A DNA stretch of 64,000 bases from Deinococcus radiotolerans (GTDB lineage: Bacteria > Deinococcota > Deinococci > Deinococcales > Deinococcaceae): NCBI RefSeq assembly GCF_014647435.1, contig NZ_BMPE01000015.1, positions 6,162 through 70,161 on the forward strand, given 5' to 3'. Position 1 is the first letter of the stretch; each line of letters begins with the position of its first letter. The notes beneath the pieces were generated by a model. It did not search any database, was not told the origin of the DNA, and saw only the letters and a list, made by a program, of their open reading frames with translations. The translations under genes were made by a program, and so were the position numbers. Below, piece after piece: positions 56,972-64,000 of the stretch.

Positions 56972-57955
56972 TTACCAGTCTTCCACTTCAGCCGTCAGGT
57001 CGTCCTCGTCGACCAGCACGTACCAGCGCGTGGTGTCGGCGGAGGCGTGCCCCAGGAAGAGGGCGACGCGCGTGAAATCGTGCGTCTGGCGGTACAGGCG
57101 GGTGGCGGCGGACTTGCGGGCGGCGTGGAAGCCGCGCCAGGGGAGACCTGCCTGCCCGAAGAGCCGTTTCATGCGGTAGGCCGCCTGGTCGTACGTCCAG
57201 GTGAAGTACCGGCCGGTGGTGGGGTGCGGGGTGAGCTGGTCGAGGGCGGCGCGCAGGCGGGCGCTGAGGGGCACGCGGCGCTGCGTGCCGCCTTTGCCGT
57301 GCACGAGCAGGTGGCGGCCTTGCACGTCGTGGGCGGTGACGCTGAGGGCTTCGGCGATGCGGAGGCCGCCGTGGTCGCAGAGCAGCAGGAGCGCGCATGC
57401 GGTGGGGTCGGCGTGGGCGTACACGGACTCAAGGCTGTCCGGGTAGGGGGGATGTCTCACGGCACTCCGCGTGGGGTCCGTGGGGACGTGCGTGGCGTCC
57501 GGGGTGACATCCAGCGCGCCGGCCCAGTGCAGGGCGCGGTAGAGGGTGCGCGCCGCGGCGAGGTACAGCGCGGCGGTGGCCTGGGAGGGCTGGCCGCTGC
57601 GGCCGTGCAGGGGGCGGGATTTGAGGTGGGTGAGGTACAGGGCGAGGTTTCGTCGTCCGGGATGGAGGAGATCAGTGTGCGTGTCGCCGACCCACGTCAG
57701 GTAGTCCTTGAGGCCGCGGTGGTAGGAGAGAAGGGTTCTGGGGCTGGTGTAGGCCTGCTTGCGCCCCGCGGTGAGGACGTAGTGGTCCACCAGCAGGCAG
57801 AGCCCCTCGAGGTCGCGGTTCTGCGCAGTCTGGCGGCTCCACTGTTCGAGGTCACGCTGGCTGAACTGCTGGAGGTCGCTGAGCGAAAGGGGTGTGGTGG
57901 GCGGCACGGTCCCTCCGGGCGTCGAGGGGGTGGCTTGACTCACTGGGCCAGCCAT
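56972..57955 (-). CDS. tyrosine recombinase / integrase, intact
   Basis: 327 aa from ATG 57955; the longer frame to 58042 runs through promoter-like AT-rich DNA. The core-binding SAM-like domain spans residues 20-130. The catalytic domain keeps all signature residues: DHGGLRIAEALSVTAHDVQG for Arg I, HGKGGTQRRVPLS, FHAARKSAATRLY for HxxR and FLGHASADTTRWYVLV for His and Tyr. Members integrate, excise or resolve DNA. It lies four bases from the tniB stop, convergent, so it may resolve cointegrates or be an independent integrase. Confidence 0.87.
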   Translation of the reverse strand: MAGPVSQATPSTPGGTVPPTTPLSLSDLQQFSQRDLEQWSRQTAQNRDLEGLCLLVDHYVLTAGRKQAYTSPRTLLSYHRGLKDYLTWVGDTHTDLLHPGRRNLALYLTHLKSRPLHGRSGQPSQATAALYLAAARTLYRALHWAGALDVTPDATHVPTDPTRSAVRHPPYPDSLESVYAHADPTACALLLLCDHGGLRIAEALSVTAHDVQGRHLLVHGKGGTQRRVPLSARLRAALDQLTPHPTTGRYFTWTYDQAAYRMKRLFGQAGLPWRGFHAARKSAATRLYRQTHDFTRVALFLGHASADTTRWYVLVDEDDLTAEVEDW

Positions 57956-58035
57956 ACACCAAAATAATGTACTTAATAGAGATTCTACAATAAAGACTCG
58001 TGTAACAGAGGGCTTCTCATTAGCGTGACGAAGCC

Positions 58036-58365
58036 ATGGCACAAGCCAAACGACCCAACCGCACCTTCGAGGGCCGGAAAACCCAGGCGCTCGGACGGGC
58101 AGGGCAGGGCATGAACCTCAGCGGCCCCAGAATTCGACAGGCACGGCTGGACCGCAACCCACAGTGGTCCCAGGAGGAACTCAGCCAGGCCGTCGCCGAA
58201 CGCTTCGGCCTGGAACTCTCCGCCACCACCATCAGCAAAATCGAACGCGCCGAACGCAGCATGTACGACTTCGAACTCCGCGCCCTCTGCGCCGTGCTCC
58301 ACCTCGACGCCAACGCCGTCCTCGACCTGCCCCACCCGGTCAGCCAACCCGCCGGCGAACAATAA
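58036..58365 (+). CDS. XRE-family helix-turn-helix regulator
   Basis: 109 aa. A basic leader (MAQAKRPNRTFEGRKTQ) precedes an HTH_3 domain: RIRQARLDRNPQWSQEELSQ, VAERFGLELSATTISKIERA, then RSMYDFELRALCAVL. It lies divergent from the intact recombinase, and its first bases overlap that gene's longer frame, so it may control recombinase expression. Confidence 0.8.
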   Translation: MAQAKRPNRTFEGRKTQALGRAGQGMNLSGPRIRQARLDRNPQWSQEELSQAVAERFGLELSATTISKIERAERSMYDFELRALCAVLHLDANAVLDLPHPVSQPAGEQ

Positions 58366-58759
58366 TCCGCGTCAACACCGACACTGCCTGATTCACCTGC
58401 GCCAGCGTAGCCTGCGCCTCCCGGATCTGCCCAAACACAGGCCGCTCCTGACCCTGCGCGCGCGCCACGTCTCCCTCAAACTGATCCAGCGGCAGGTGAA
58501 ACCCCCGCACGCCCACGGGCGTTCCCCCGACCACCAGCAGCGCGCCGCGGTCCACGGCCACCGGGCGTAGCAGGCTCTCGTCCAGCAGGATCCGCGCCGC
58601 GCGGTTCTTCAGCTCGTACAGGTACGCCTGCTCCCGCTTCAGCGCCAGCCGCTCCTCGCGCGATAAGTGACCCTGCAACCGCTCACCGATCACCTTCGCT
58701 CGGCTGTTCACCGCCTGCAGCGCCAACACCGGATGTAAGCCCAGTTCGCCCTGCTTCAT
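58340..58759 (-). CDS. hypothetical protein (139 aa)
   Basis: Helical N-terminal half with a charged segment (LSREERLALKREQAYLYELK), then VAVDRGALLVVGGTPVGVRG as a strand-turn region and another helix (FGQIREAQATLAQVNQAVSV). No family recognised. Its 3' end overlaps the XRE gene's 3' end by 26 bases, convergent. Confidence 0.55.
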   Translation of the reverse strand: MKQGELGLHPVLALQAVNSRAKVIGERLQGHLSREERLALKREQAYLYELKNRAARILLDESLLRPVAVDRGALLVVGGTPVGVRGFHLPLDQFEGDVARAQGQERPVFGQIREAQATLAQVNQAVSVLTRIIVRRRVG

Positions 58760-59262
58760 CTGCTCAGCCTAACGGCTGAACACCTCGTGTCCTGTGGCGT
58801 GATGGTGTACTCGAACGGTCATCAATTTGATGTGCTGCGTACGCCATTCAAGCTGGCCTTGATGATCCGCAAGATGCTGAACTATGACCGGCGGCTGGTC
58901 CACACGCCTTGCAGGCACGCCAGTACGGAAGGAAGTCCCATTGCTGAAGGAGAGTGGCAGGTCACGTCGGAGGCTCCGGTGCGACGGACGCAGAGGGGAG
59001 CCCGAGGATTGAGCCGAGATCGACAGCGGAATCTGCGTTCTGACGGAACGTATGGCTGTAACGCAGTCCATTGGTCGTCTCTGAAGTCGTGACGGTGAGT
59101 TCACTCGAAGCCTTTCAAGCTATGAATTCCCAACACATGAATGATCAGTGGAGGGCCCTGAGCACGCCAAGACAAAATCGAGCGCGGCCCGCCAAGGGCA
59201 GCTGAGTCGCGAACCATACCTTTTCTAAATACGTGCAGAACATAACGCCGCTAGACTGAGGT
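58760..59262. other. intergenic region, no supported gene
   Basis: About 500 bases. Overlapping short frames on both strands (58787-59092 and its complement) lack motifs and coding bias. TAGACT at 59252-59257 is the likely leaderless -10 of the next gene. Confidence 0.35.
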
Positions 59263-60513
59263 ATGCCTTCACCTGAGCCTCTGCTTCTGGACCTAACGTC
59301 CCCATTACCCAGTCTCGACGTTGATCAGTTGCGCTCCTGGGCACGCGGCCGCACGGTGATGATCTCCTCAACGATGCGTGACCTCATGCCCGAGCGCGAG
59401 GCTGTGGCCCAAACAATCACCGACCTCGGCGCCACGCCCAGGTACTTCGAGCGGTTCTCCTCACCCGGCGACCCAGCGCAGGTGTACCACCCGGAGGTCG
59501 GCCGCGCTGACATCTACCTCTTTATCGCAGGTGAACGGTACGGCGCTCCAGTCATCGGCGACGCCCAGGGCCGGAGCGCCACGCACCTGGAATACGACAC
59601 CGCGTACGCCGCCTTCAAGCCCGTACTGGCCTACAACAAGCTGGGCGTTGAGAGGGAACCAGCCATGCAAGCGCTTGTTTCACAGTTTGAAGGTGTTCAC
59701 ACAGTGGCCCGCTTCAGCACGATCGATGAGCTGCAACGCGCTGTGCGCGAGGGTCTTACCCGGCTGGCGGAGGCTGAATCCACCACCTGGATCAAGCTTG
59801 GACACGTCGTCTTTCCAGTGACGCGCGTGATCCTTCCACCCACAGTGGACGACTCATGGAATACCCAGCGGCAGCGTCAGAGTGTCACGCTGGACGCCAG
59901 CCTGCGTGACCGACAGATCGTGTCCGCACTAGGAGCGTCCACCTACACGCGCCCCTTCACCATGGCGCGCGAAGTGTTTGACGCCGAACAGGTGAGCGTG
60001 TACGAGGAGCGGGCCAGCCGGTACGCAGTGACCCAACGCATCTCCGCCAGTCTGCGGCCCGCGTCGACAAGTGTCCTATCGATCATTCCCATTGCCAACG
60101 GGGAGAGCGGCGAGGAACAACTGGAAGCGGCCATGGATGCCCTACTGTTCGGCACTTCACTCCCTACTCGGCGAGGCAGCAGCGGTCTCAGCTTCGTTCA
60201 AGCCCTGAGCCCGGTCGGTCCACGCTTGGCCCAATTGCACCAGCAACTCTCAGCCCATCACCGCGAGAGCGAACTGTTCGTTCCGATGGCGGAACTCCTG
60301 CTCACGGACCGGCTGCTGAGAGGCACGCAGCAGGACCCGGCGCCCCTCACGGCCGTGGAACAGCTTGTCGTGTCACCCGTCGTTCAGAGCCGCCTTTTCG
60401 TTCGGGTGGTGGGCGTGCATGCGGGAGGGACCTTCGGTGGCCAGTACCGGGTGACGCGACAGGGCCACATCGACCTCCGCGGACCAGGCTCCACTGGGAT
60501 CGACAGCTGGTGA
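59263..60513 (+). CDS. DUF4062-domain protein
   Basis: 416 aa; TAGACT lies five bases before the ATG. Residues 30-135 match DUF4062: TVMISSTMRDLMPEREAVAQ, then FERFSSPGDPAQVY, VGRADIYLFIAGERYG and ATHLEYDTAYAAFKPVLAYN. This is a TIR/Rossmann-like fold often fused to NTPase or effector domains in defence proteins. The C-terminal 250 residues are a mixed alpha/beta domain I do not recognise. It is convergent with the OLD-family gene. Confidence 0.78.
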   Translation: MPSPEPLLLDLTSPLPSLDVDQLRSWARGRTVMISSTMRDLMPEREAVAQTITDLGATPRYFERFSSPGDPAQVYHPEVGRADIYLFIAGERYGAPVIGDAQGRSATHLEYDTAYAAFKPVLAYNKLGVEREPAMQALVSQFEGVHTVARFSTIDELQRAVREGLTRLAEAESTTWIKLGHVVFPVTRVILPPTVDDSWNTQRQRQSVTLDASLRDRQIVSALGASTYTRPFTMAREVFDAEQVSVYEERASRYAVTQRISASLRPASTSVLSIIPIANGESGEEQLEAAMDALLFGTSLPTRRGSSGLSFVQALSPVGPRLAQLHQQLSAHHRESELFVPMAELLLTDRLLRGTQQDPAPLTAVEQLVVSPVVQSRLFVRVVGVHAGGTFGGQYRVTRQGHIDLRGPGSTGIDSW

Positions 60514-60788
60514 CTCACGTGAGCGGCGCCAGCGTCCTGAATACCCAGGCCTCGCCGCGGCATTGGTCAACGTGTTGGTTCAGTCAGGGTAGTGAACCCA
60601 GGTTCATACCGTCATTCAACCCTTCCCCGTGCAGTGAAGCTGAGACCGCACGCCGCCAATTAGATGGCCTGCGGCACCACGCTGGCGGAGCAGCCAGGTG
60701 CACCACGTGGTCTACACGGCCATCGTCCCGAACCCCACTGAACCCACCGCCCCTGGGACGAGATCACCAGATGAATGTTGATCTCATC
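60514..60788. other. intergenic space between convergent DUF4062 and OLD genes
   Basis: About 275 bases. CCAATTAGATGG at 60657-60668 resembles the core of the candidate transposon-end site at 52.9 kb. No gene or clear terminator seen. Confidence 0.3.
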
Positions 60789-62645
60789 TCAGGCAATGCC
60801 AGCTCGTTGGCGGACCGCCTGAAGGGCGTCCCTGATCTCGGGTGGAATTCGTCCAAGGTCGCAATGAAGGCCCAGGCACCGCCCAATGGACACCTTTTTC
60901 ACCTCGTTGCGCTTTTGAGGAATCACTGTTGATTTCACGAAGTTTTTCAGGTCCTCGGAGAATTTCGGATCAGCTGAGAGCGTATTGTTCCGGATTAAGT
61001 GAATGTGCTCCGGCATCCAGGACTGGCCGTCGTCCCGCGGAAATTCGCACTGCAGCGCTTCAGCGATCGCCGTGTCGTCAAAAGCGTCCTCGAGCTCCTT
61101 TGTTCCCACGAAGTGCATGCCGTCGACGAAACCGATGTCGCGGAGGCTCTGCTCCGTGATGCGGGCTGATGACGCTGGGAACGTGGCGTCCCGGTCCAGC
61201 AAGATGACCGTCTTCTGCATTCTGTTGGTCCCGAGGAATTCCAGCGTGGTCCGCCAGTTACCGCAGGTGTGCATGTTCAGCAGGCGGATACCGTCTTCCA
61301 CCACGGTGCGGCCAAACACCCTCCTGTACAGCAGGGGCAGGAGTTCTTCCTCGGTTTCTCCTTCGCAGACGAGGTAGCCCTTTTCATAGAACAGTTCAGT
61401 GTTTCTGATCTGCAGTTGGGTCCCGATGCTGTCGAAGAACGCTCTGATGCGGGACTCGACGCTGGCCCCTCCGACGGTGCTCAGGTTCTCGATGTGCCGC
61501 GCGCCGTCCTCCTGGACTCTGATCAGACTGATGCATTCAGGCGGAGCGCGGTCCACGAGCGTCACCGAGTGCGTGCAGAGAATATTCTGCACTTTCGACC
61601 CCTCGGCTTTCGAGCTGTTAGAGATGTAATCGAAGAGTCGTTTCTCAGCGGCGTAGTCAAGGTTGAGATCCGGTTCGTCATACACCCGAAGCACAGGCCG
61701 GCTCAACCTTGATTCGTCCTGTGACTGCTGACGGGATTCCAGCAGACTCATCCACAACTTTTTCCTGGTGCCTTCGCCAAAACTGGCCAGCGGGTGATAC
61801 CCCCGGCCCATATCCAAGGCGACCGATGTCACGGCGACCAACCGGGAAAAATCAACCCGAGCGCTGATCTTGACGCCCCGCAGGGAGGGCAGCGAGGCGT
61901 TCACGGCTGCGGGCAGGCCCTCCGCCTCGTCATCGACCTGGCCTTCGACCCAGGCCTTGATGGTGTTCGCCGCGCCGTGCAGAGTGTGACCTTCTGTTTC
62001 AATTTGCCGCACCCGCTCCTGCATAGTTGCTTGGATGGAACCTTGAATAATCGCGCTCGGATCCTTGTAATCCGTAGAAAGAATAGTCTCGAAATGCGGG
62101 AGATACGCCTCAAGTACACCAAAATTAACTTCCTTCCAGGACAGCAATTTTGGCAGTGGCGTCCGGTCAAGGTGCTGGGTAATGATTGAGACGTTCTCAG
62201 CCTTTGTGTTTCTTGATTCAAGCCCCAACGATCTCACCAGGGCCTTCAGATCGTTGGCATTCTGGTCCTGATAGGTGTTGAATCGATCATCCTCGTAGAC
62301 CTCGCCATAAATACAGCATTGCGGTCGGCCAGTCACGGAATAAGATTTCCGGATGACAAGGAACCGGGTTCCGTTCTCTTCGAAATCGAAGCCTCCGACA
62401 TCCCATGAGTCATCGAGCACGAACCGTCCGGTGAGCTCAAACCGCGAGGCGGCGTGACCATCGGCCTCCTGCGCGTAATCGTCCACGCTTGGATTCAGCT
62501 GGCTCAACAGCAATTGGAGGGCACGGACCACCGTTGACTTGCCTGAGTCGTTCTCTCCGATGAGCACCGTCAGGCTGTGCATGGGCAACGTGATGCTCGA
62601 TGCATAGCATCGAAGGCCAGAAATCGTTAATTCAGTGAGTCGCAT
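60789..62645 (-). CDS. OLD-family nuclease: ABC ATPase plus TOPRIM
   Basis: 618 aa. The N-terminal SMC-like ATPase has GENDSGKST (30-38), a signature-like ASFGEGTRKKLW near residue 285, VLRVYDEPDLNLD as Walker B, and the H-loop CTHSVTLVDR. A TOPRIM nuclease follows near residue 420 with YLVCEGETEEELLPLLYRR and VILLDRDATF. ATP-binding plus TOPRIM is the OLD architecture; relatives act in phage defence or DNA repair. The upstream gene is unrelated and on the same strand; no GajB-like helicase is next to it. Confidence 0.87.
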   Translation of the reverse strand: MRLTELTISGLRCYASSITLPMHSLTVLIGENDSGKSTVVRALQLLLSQLNPSVDDYAQEADGHAASRFELTGRFVLDDSWDVGGFDFEENGTRFLVIRKSYSVTGRPQCCIYGEVYEDDRFNTYQDQNANDLKALVRSLGLESRNTKAENVSIITQHLDRTPLPKLLSWKEVNFGVLEAYLPHFETILSTDYKDPSAIIQGSIQATMQERVRQIETEGHTLHGAANTIKAWVEGQVDDEAEGLPAAVNASLPSLRGVKISARVDFSRLVAVTSVALDMGRGYHPLASFGEGTRKKLWMSLLESRQQSQDESRLSRPVLRVYDEPDLNLDYAAEKRLFDYISNSSKAEGSKVQNILCTHSVTLVDRAPPECISLIRVQEDGARHIENLSTVGGASVESRIRAFFDSIGTQLQIRNTELFYEKGYLVCEGETEEELLPLLYRRVFGRTVVEDGIRLLNMHTCGNWRTTLEFLGTNRMQKTVILLDRDATFPASSARITEQSLRDIGFVDGMHFVGTKELEDAFDDTAIAEALQCEFPRDDGQSWMPEHIHLIRNNTLSADPKFSEDLKNFVKSTVIPQKRNEVKKVSIGRCLGLHCDLGRIPPEIRDALQAVRQRAGIA

Positions 62646-62738
62646 GTGATGATTCCTTCGTTGAGCAAAAGGGCAGCGCGGCTGCGGAGCCCAGTGTGAG
62701 CTTGCGGACGGGAGAGCCTTCTGTCTTCATGTCTCGAA

Positions 62739-63350
62739 TTAGCGGCGCAGGTCCAGCTGCCATTGCAGGGGACCAACGCCGGCCGTGCCGGTGACGCTGG
62801 TGGGCGTCACGTGCGCGTTCAGCGTGCCCACTGGTACCTGCTGTTCGTTGATAAGCCTCCCGGTCAGGAACGTGCCCGTGCTCTCCGGGGTGGCCTGCCC
62901 ATCGAGGTAGAGGCGGCCCACCGTCGGGCTGGTCAGCACGATGAGCTTCGGGCTGCCGGTCAGGTTCAGGTCGAGCGTGAGGTTCACGCTGCTCAGGGCG
63001 TTGCGGCCCATGCCGGTGTAGGTGCCATTGGTCATGGCGCTGGCCACCGGCGCGAGGCCACTCCCCTGCCCGAGCAGCGACGGGAGCACGTAGAACGCCC
63101 CGGCCAGCACCACCACGGTCAGCACGACGCTGCCCAGCGCCCCGCCCGTCTTCGCGGCAGGCGGCGCGACCGGCGCCGCGGCCGGGACGCCCGCGAGCGC
63201 TGGCGCGGCTGGGCGGAAGAACGCGCGGCGAATCGCGGCCTTCTCCACGGCGTGGCGGATCTCGTTGATCACCAGCACCACGCCCAGGCCGATCAGGGCG
63301 TACAGCAGCTGGTAGGGGTGGTCCTGCACGAAGCGCGCGACGTCCGTCAT
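62739..63350 (-). CDS. membrane-anchored hypothetical protein (203 aa)
   Basis: A first membrane helix (YQLLYALIGLGVVLVINEI), a Pro/Ala-rich linker, then a second (SVVLTVVVLAGAFYVLPSLL). The remainder is a beta-rich domain (SVNLTLDLNLTGSPKLIVLT, then TLNAHVTPTSVTGTAGVGPL) that would lie on one face of the membrane. Family not recognised. Confidence 0.6.
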   Translation of the reverse strand: MTDVARFVQDHPYQLLYALIGLGVVLVINEIRHAVEKAAIRRAFFRPAAPALAGVPAAAPVAPPAAKTGGALGSVVLTVVVLAGAFYVLPSLLGQGSGLAPVASAMTNGTYTGMGRNALSSVNLTLDLNLTGSPKLIVLTSPTVGRLYLDGQATPESTGTFLTGRLINEQQVPVGTLNAHVTPTSVTGTAGVGPLQWQLDLRR

Positions 63351-63667
63351 GCGCGCAGGCTACCCGCGCCGCCGCCCGCGCCCCCGCTCATCTTCGCGCC
63401 GCCCCCAGTGGGGGCCTCAGGTGAGGGTGAGCGTCACGCGTATCCACTCCGCCGCGCACTGGTCACCCCGCAGGCGTTCGCGGCGGACGACTACTGATCC
63501 GAGAGTACATCTACTGATCCCTGCCTTGATTCGTAGCGCAACGCAGCGCCAGTCAGAGTTCTCGCGAACTCAGGAAGCCAGTAACTATCCCGACTGGTCT
63601 CACGAGCCCCGGTACTCTGGCACGCTACCAATTTCCGCAGGGATCAATAACTGTACTTCGGGGAAAT

Positions 63668-64000
63668 TCAGGGTCCACTGAATAAGGCCGTGCAGCACGA
63701 GCAATACAAACGCGGACGTTGGAATCGCCGGGGAGTCTCCCCGGCGATCTCCCTTCTGATGGCTGGCACAGAGTCACCAAAAAAGCCGTCCAATTGGGCC
63801 AGTCGCAGCCATTGCAAGAACAGCAAAGCCACAAGACACAGCACCGCATGGTGGTGCAGGCCCTGCCAAGTCCGCCCCTCAAAATGATCCAGCCCCACTT
63901 CCTGCTTGAGCTCCCGGTGGCCCAGCTCACACGCCCACCGTTGTTTGGTCACCCGAACCAAATGGTCAAATGACGTCTCCGGCGGCAAATTGCAGAGGTA
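63668..64000 (-). CDS. IS701-like transposase, C-terminal part (cut by window edge)
   Basis: The frame is open past the window end. It contains YLCNLPPETSFDHLVRVTKQ, RWACELGHRELKQEVGLDHF and EGRTWQGLHHHAVLCLVALL, the C-terminal signature of IS701/IS4-type DDE transposases including the region of the catalytic Glu. The end is RPRLYCSCCTALFSGP. The rest of the element, including any terminal repeat on the right, lies outside. Confidence 0.8.
   Translation of the reverse strand, partial: YLCNLPPETSFDHLVRVTKQRWACELGHRELKQEVGLDHFEGRTWQGLHHHAVLCLVALLFLQWLRLAQLDGFFGDSVPAIRREIAGETPRRFQRPRLYCSCCTALFSGP

Noticed and set aside
52890..58365. CRISPR-associated transposon
   Set aside because: TniQ, TniA and TniB are present, but no Cas12k, Cascade gene or repeat-spacer array was seen near them or elsewhere in the window.
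58769..59104. 111-codon minus-strand and 101-codon plus-strand overlapping frames
   Set aside because: No motif, poor coding bias on both strands, and no ribosome site or leaderless -10 at the starts.

Overview
The window is high-GC DNA whose gene content fits a Deinococcus replicon, most likely a plasmid or megaplasmid. Three things point there. A parA-parB pair lies divergent from a winged-helix replication-initiator-like gene (46.5-50.0 kb). Many genes show a TANNNT hexamer 5-7 bases before an ATG or GTG, the arrangement of leaderless mRNAs common in Deinococcus. An SLH-domain, coiled-coil, beta-barrel envelope protein is also present. Genus and replicon type are inferences.

0-24.3 kb is a long sugar-catabolism island. 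After a truncated winged-helix regulator and a 707-codon orphan comes a leftward L-rhamnose uptake block (binding protein, two permeases, dual ATPase, mutarotase). It is divergent from a rightward block: DeoR-type repressor, L-rhamnose isomerase, bifunctional rhamnulose-1-phosphate aldolase/lactaldehyde dehydrogenase, rhamnulokinase and lutABC. Together these take L-rhamnose to DHAP and L-lactate, and the lactate to pyruvate. An AraC regulator then faces a second ABC importer without its own ATPase and a cytoplasmic GH78 alpha-L-rhamnosidase, so rhamnosides are probably imported, hydrolysed inside and fed into the first pathway.

24.4-26.8 kb holds two related IS copies side by side, one decayed and one intact with terminal inverted repeats. 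27-34 kb is a mixed stretch: small membrane and hypothetical proteins, a HEPN-motif protein, an RNase-H-like/zinc-ribbon protein, a PadR regulator with a membrane partner, the SLH porin-like protein and a membrane-anchored DsbA-like thioredoxin. 34-45 kb is an accessory zone of unrecognised genes, including a tandem paralogous pair, duplicated gene remnants, a truncated KAP NTPase and a dead IS5-family transposase.

45-46.5 kb is nearly gene-free. 46.5-50 kb carries partition and replication genes, with a candidate parS-like inverted repeat and iteron-like repeats inside the initiator gene. 51.7-58 kb holds an apparently inactivated tyrosine recombinase, a 40-bp perfect palindrome, a candidate transposon end with paired 20-bp sites, and a Tn7/Tn402-type transposition module (TniQ, TniA, TniB). 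That module is followed by an intact tyrosine recombinase and an XRE regulator. 59-63 kb contains a DUF4062 protein and an OLD-family ATPase/TOPRIM nuclease, both plausible defence genes, and a membrane protein. The window ends in a partial IS701-like transposase. No rRNA, tRNA or CRISPR array was seen.
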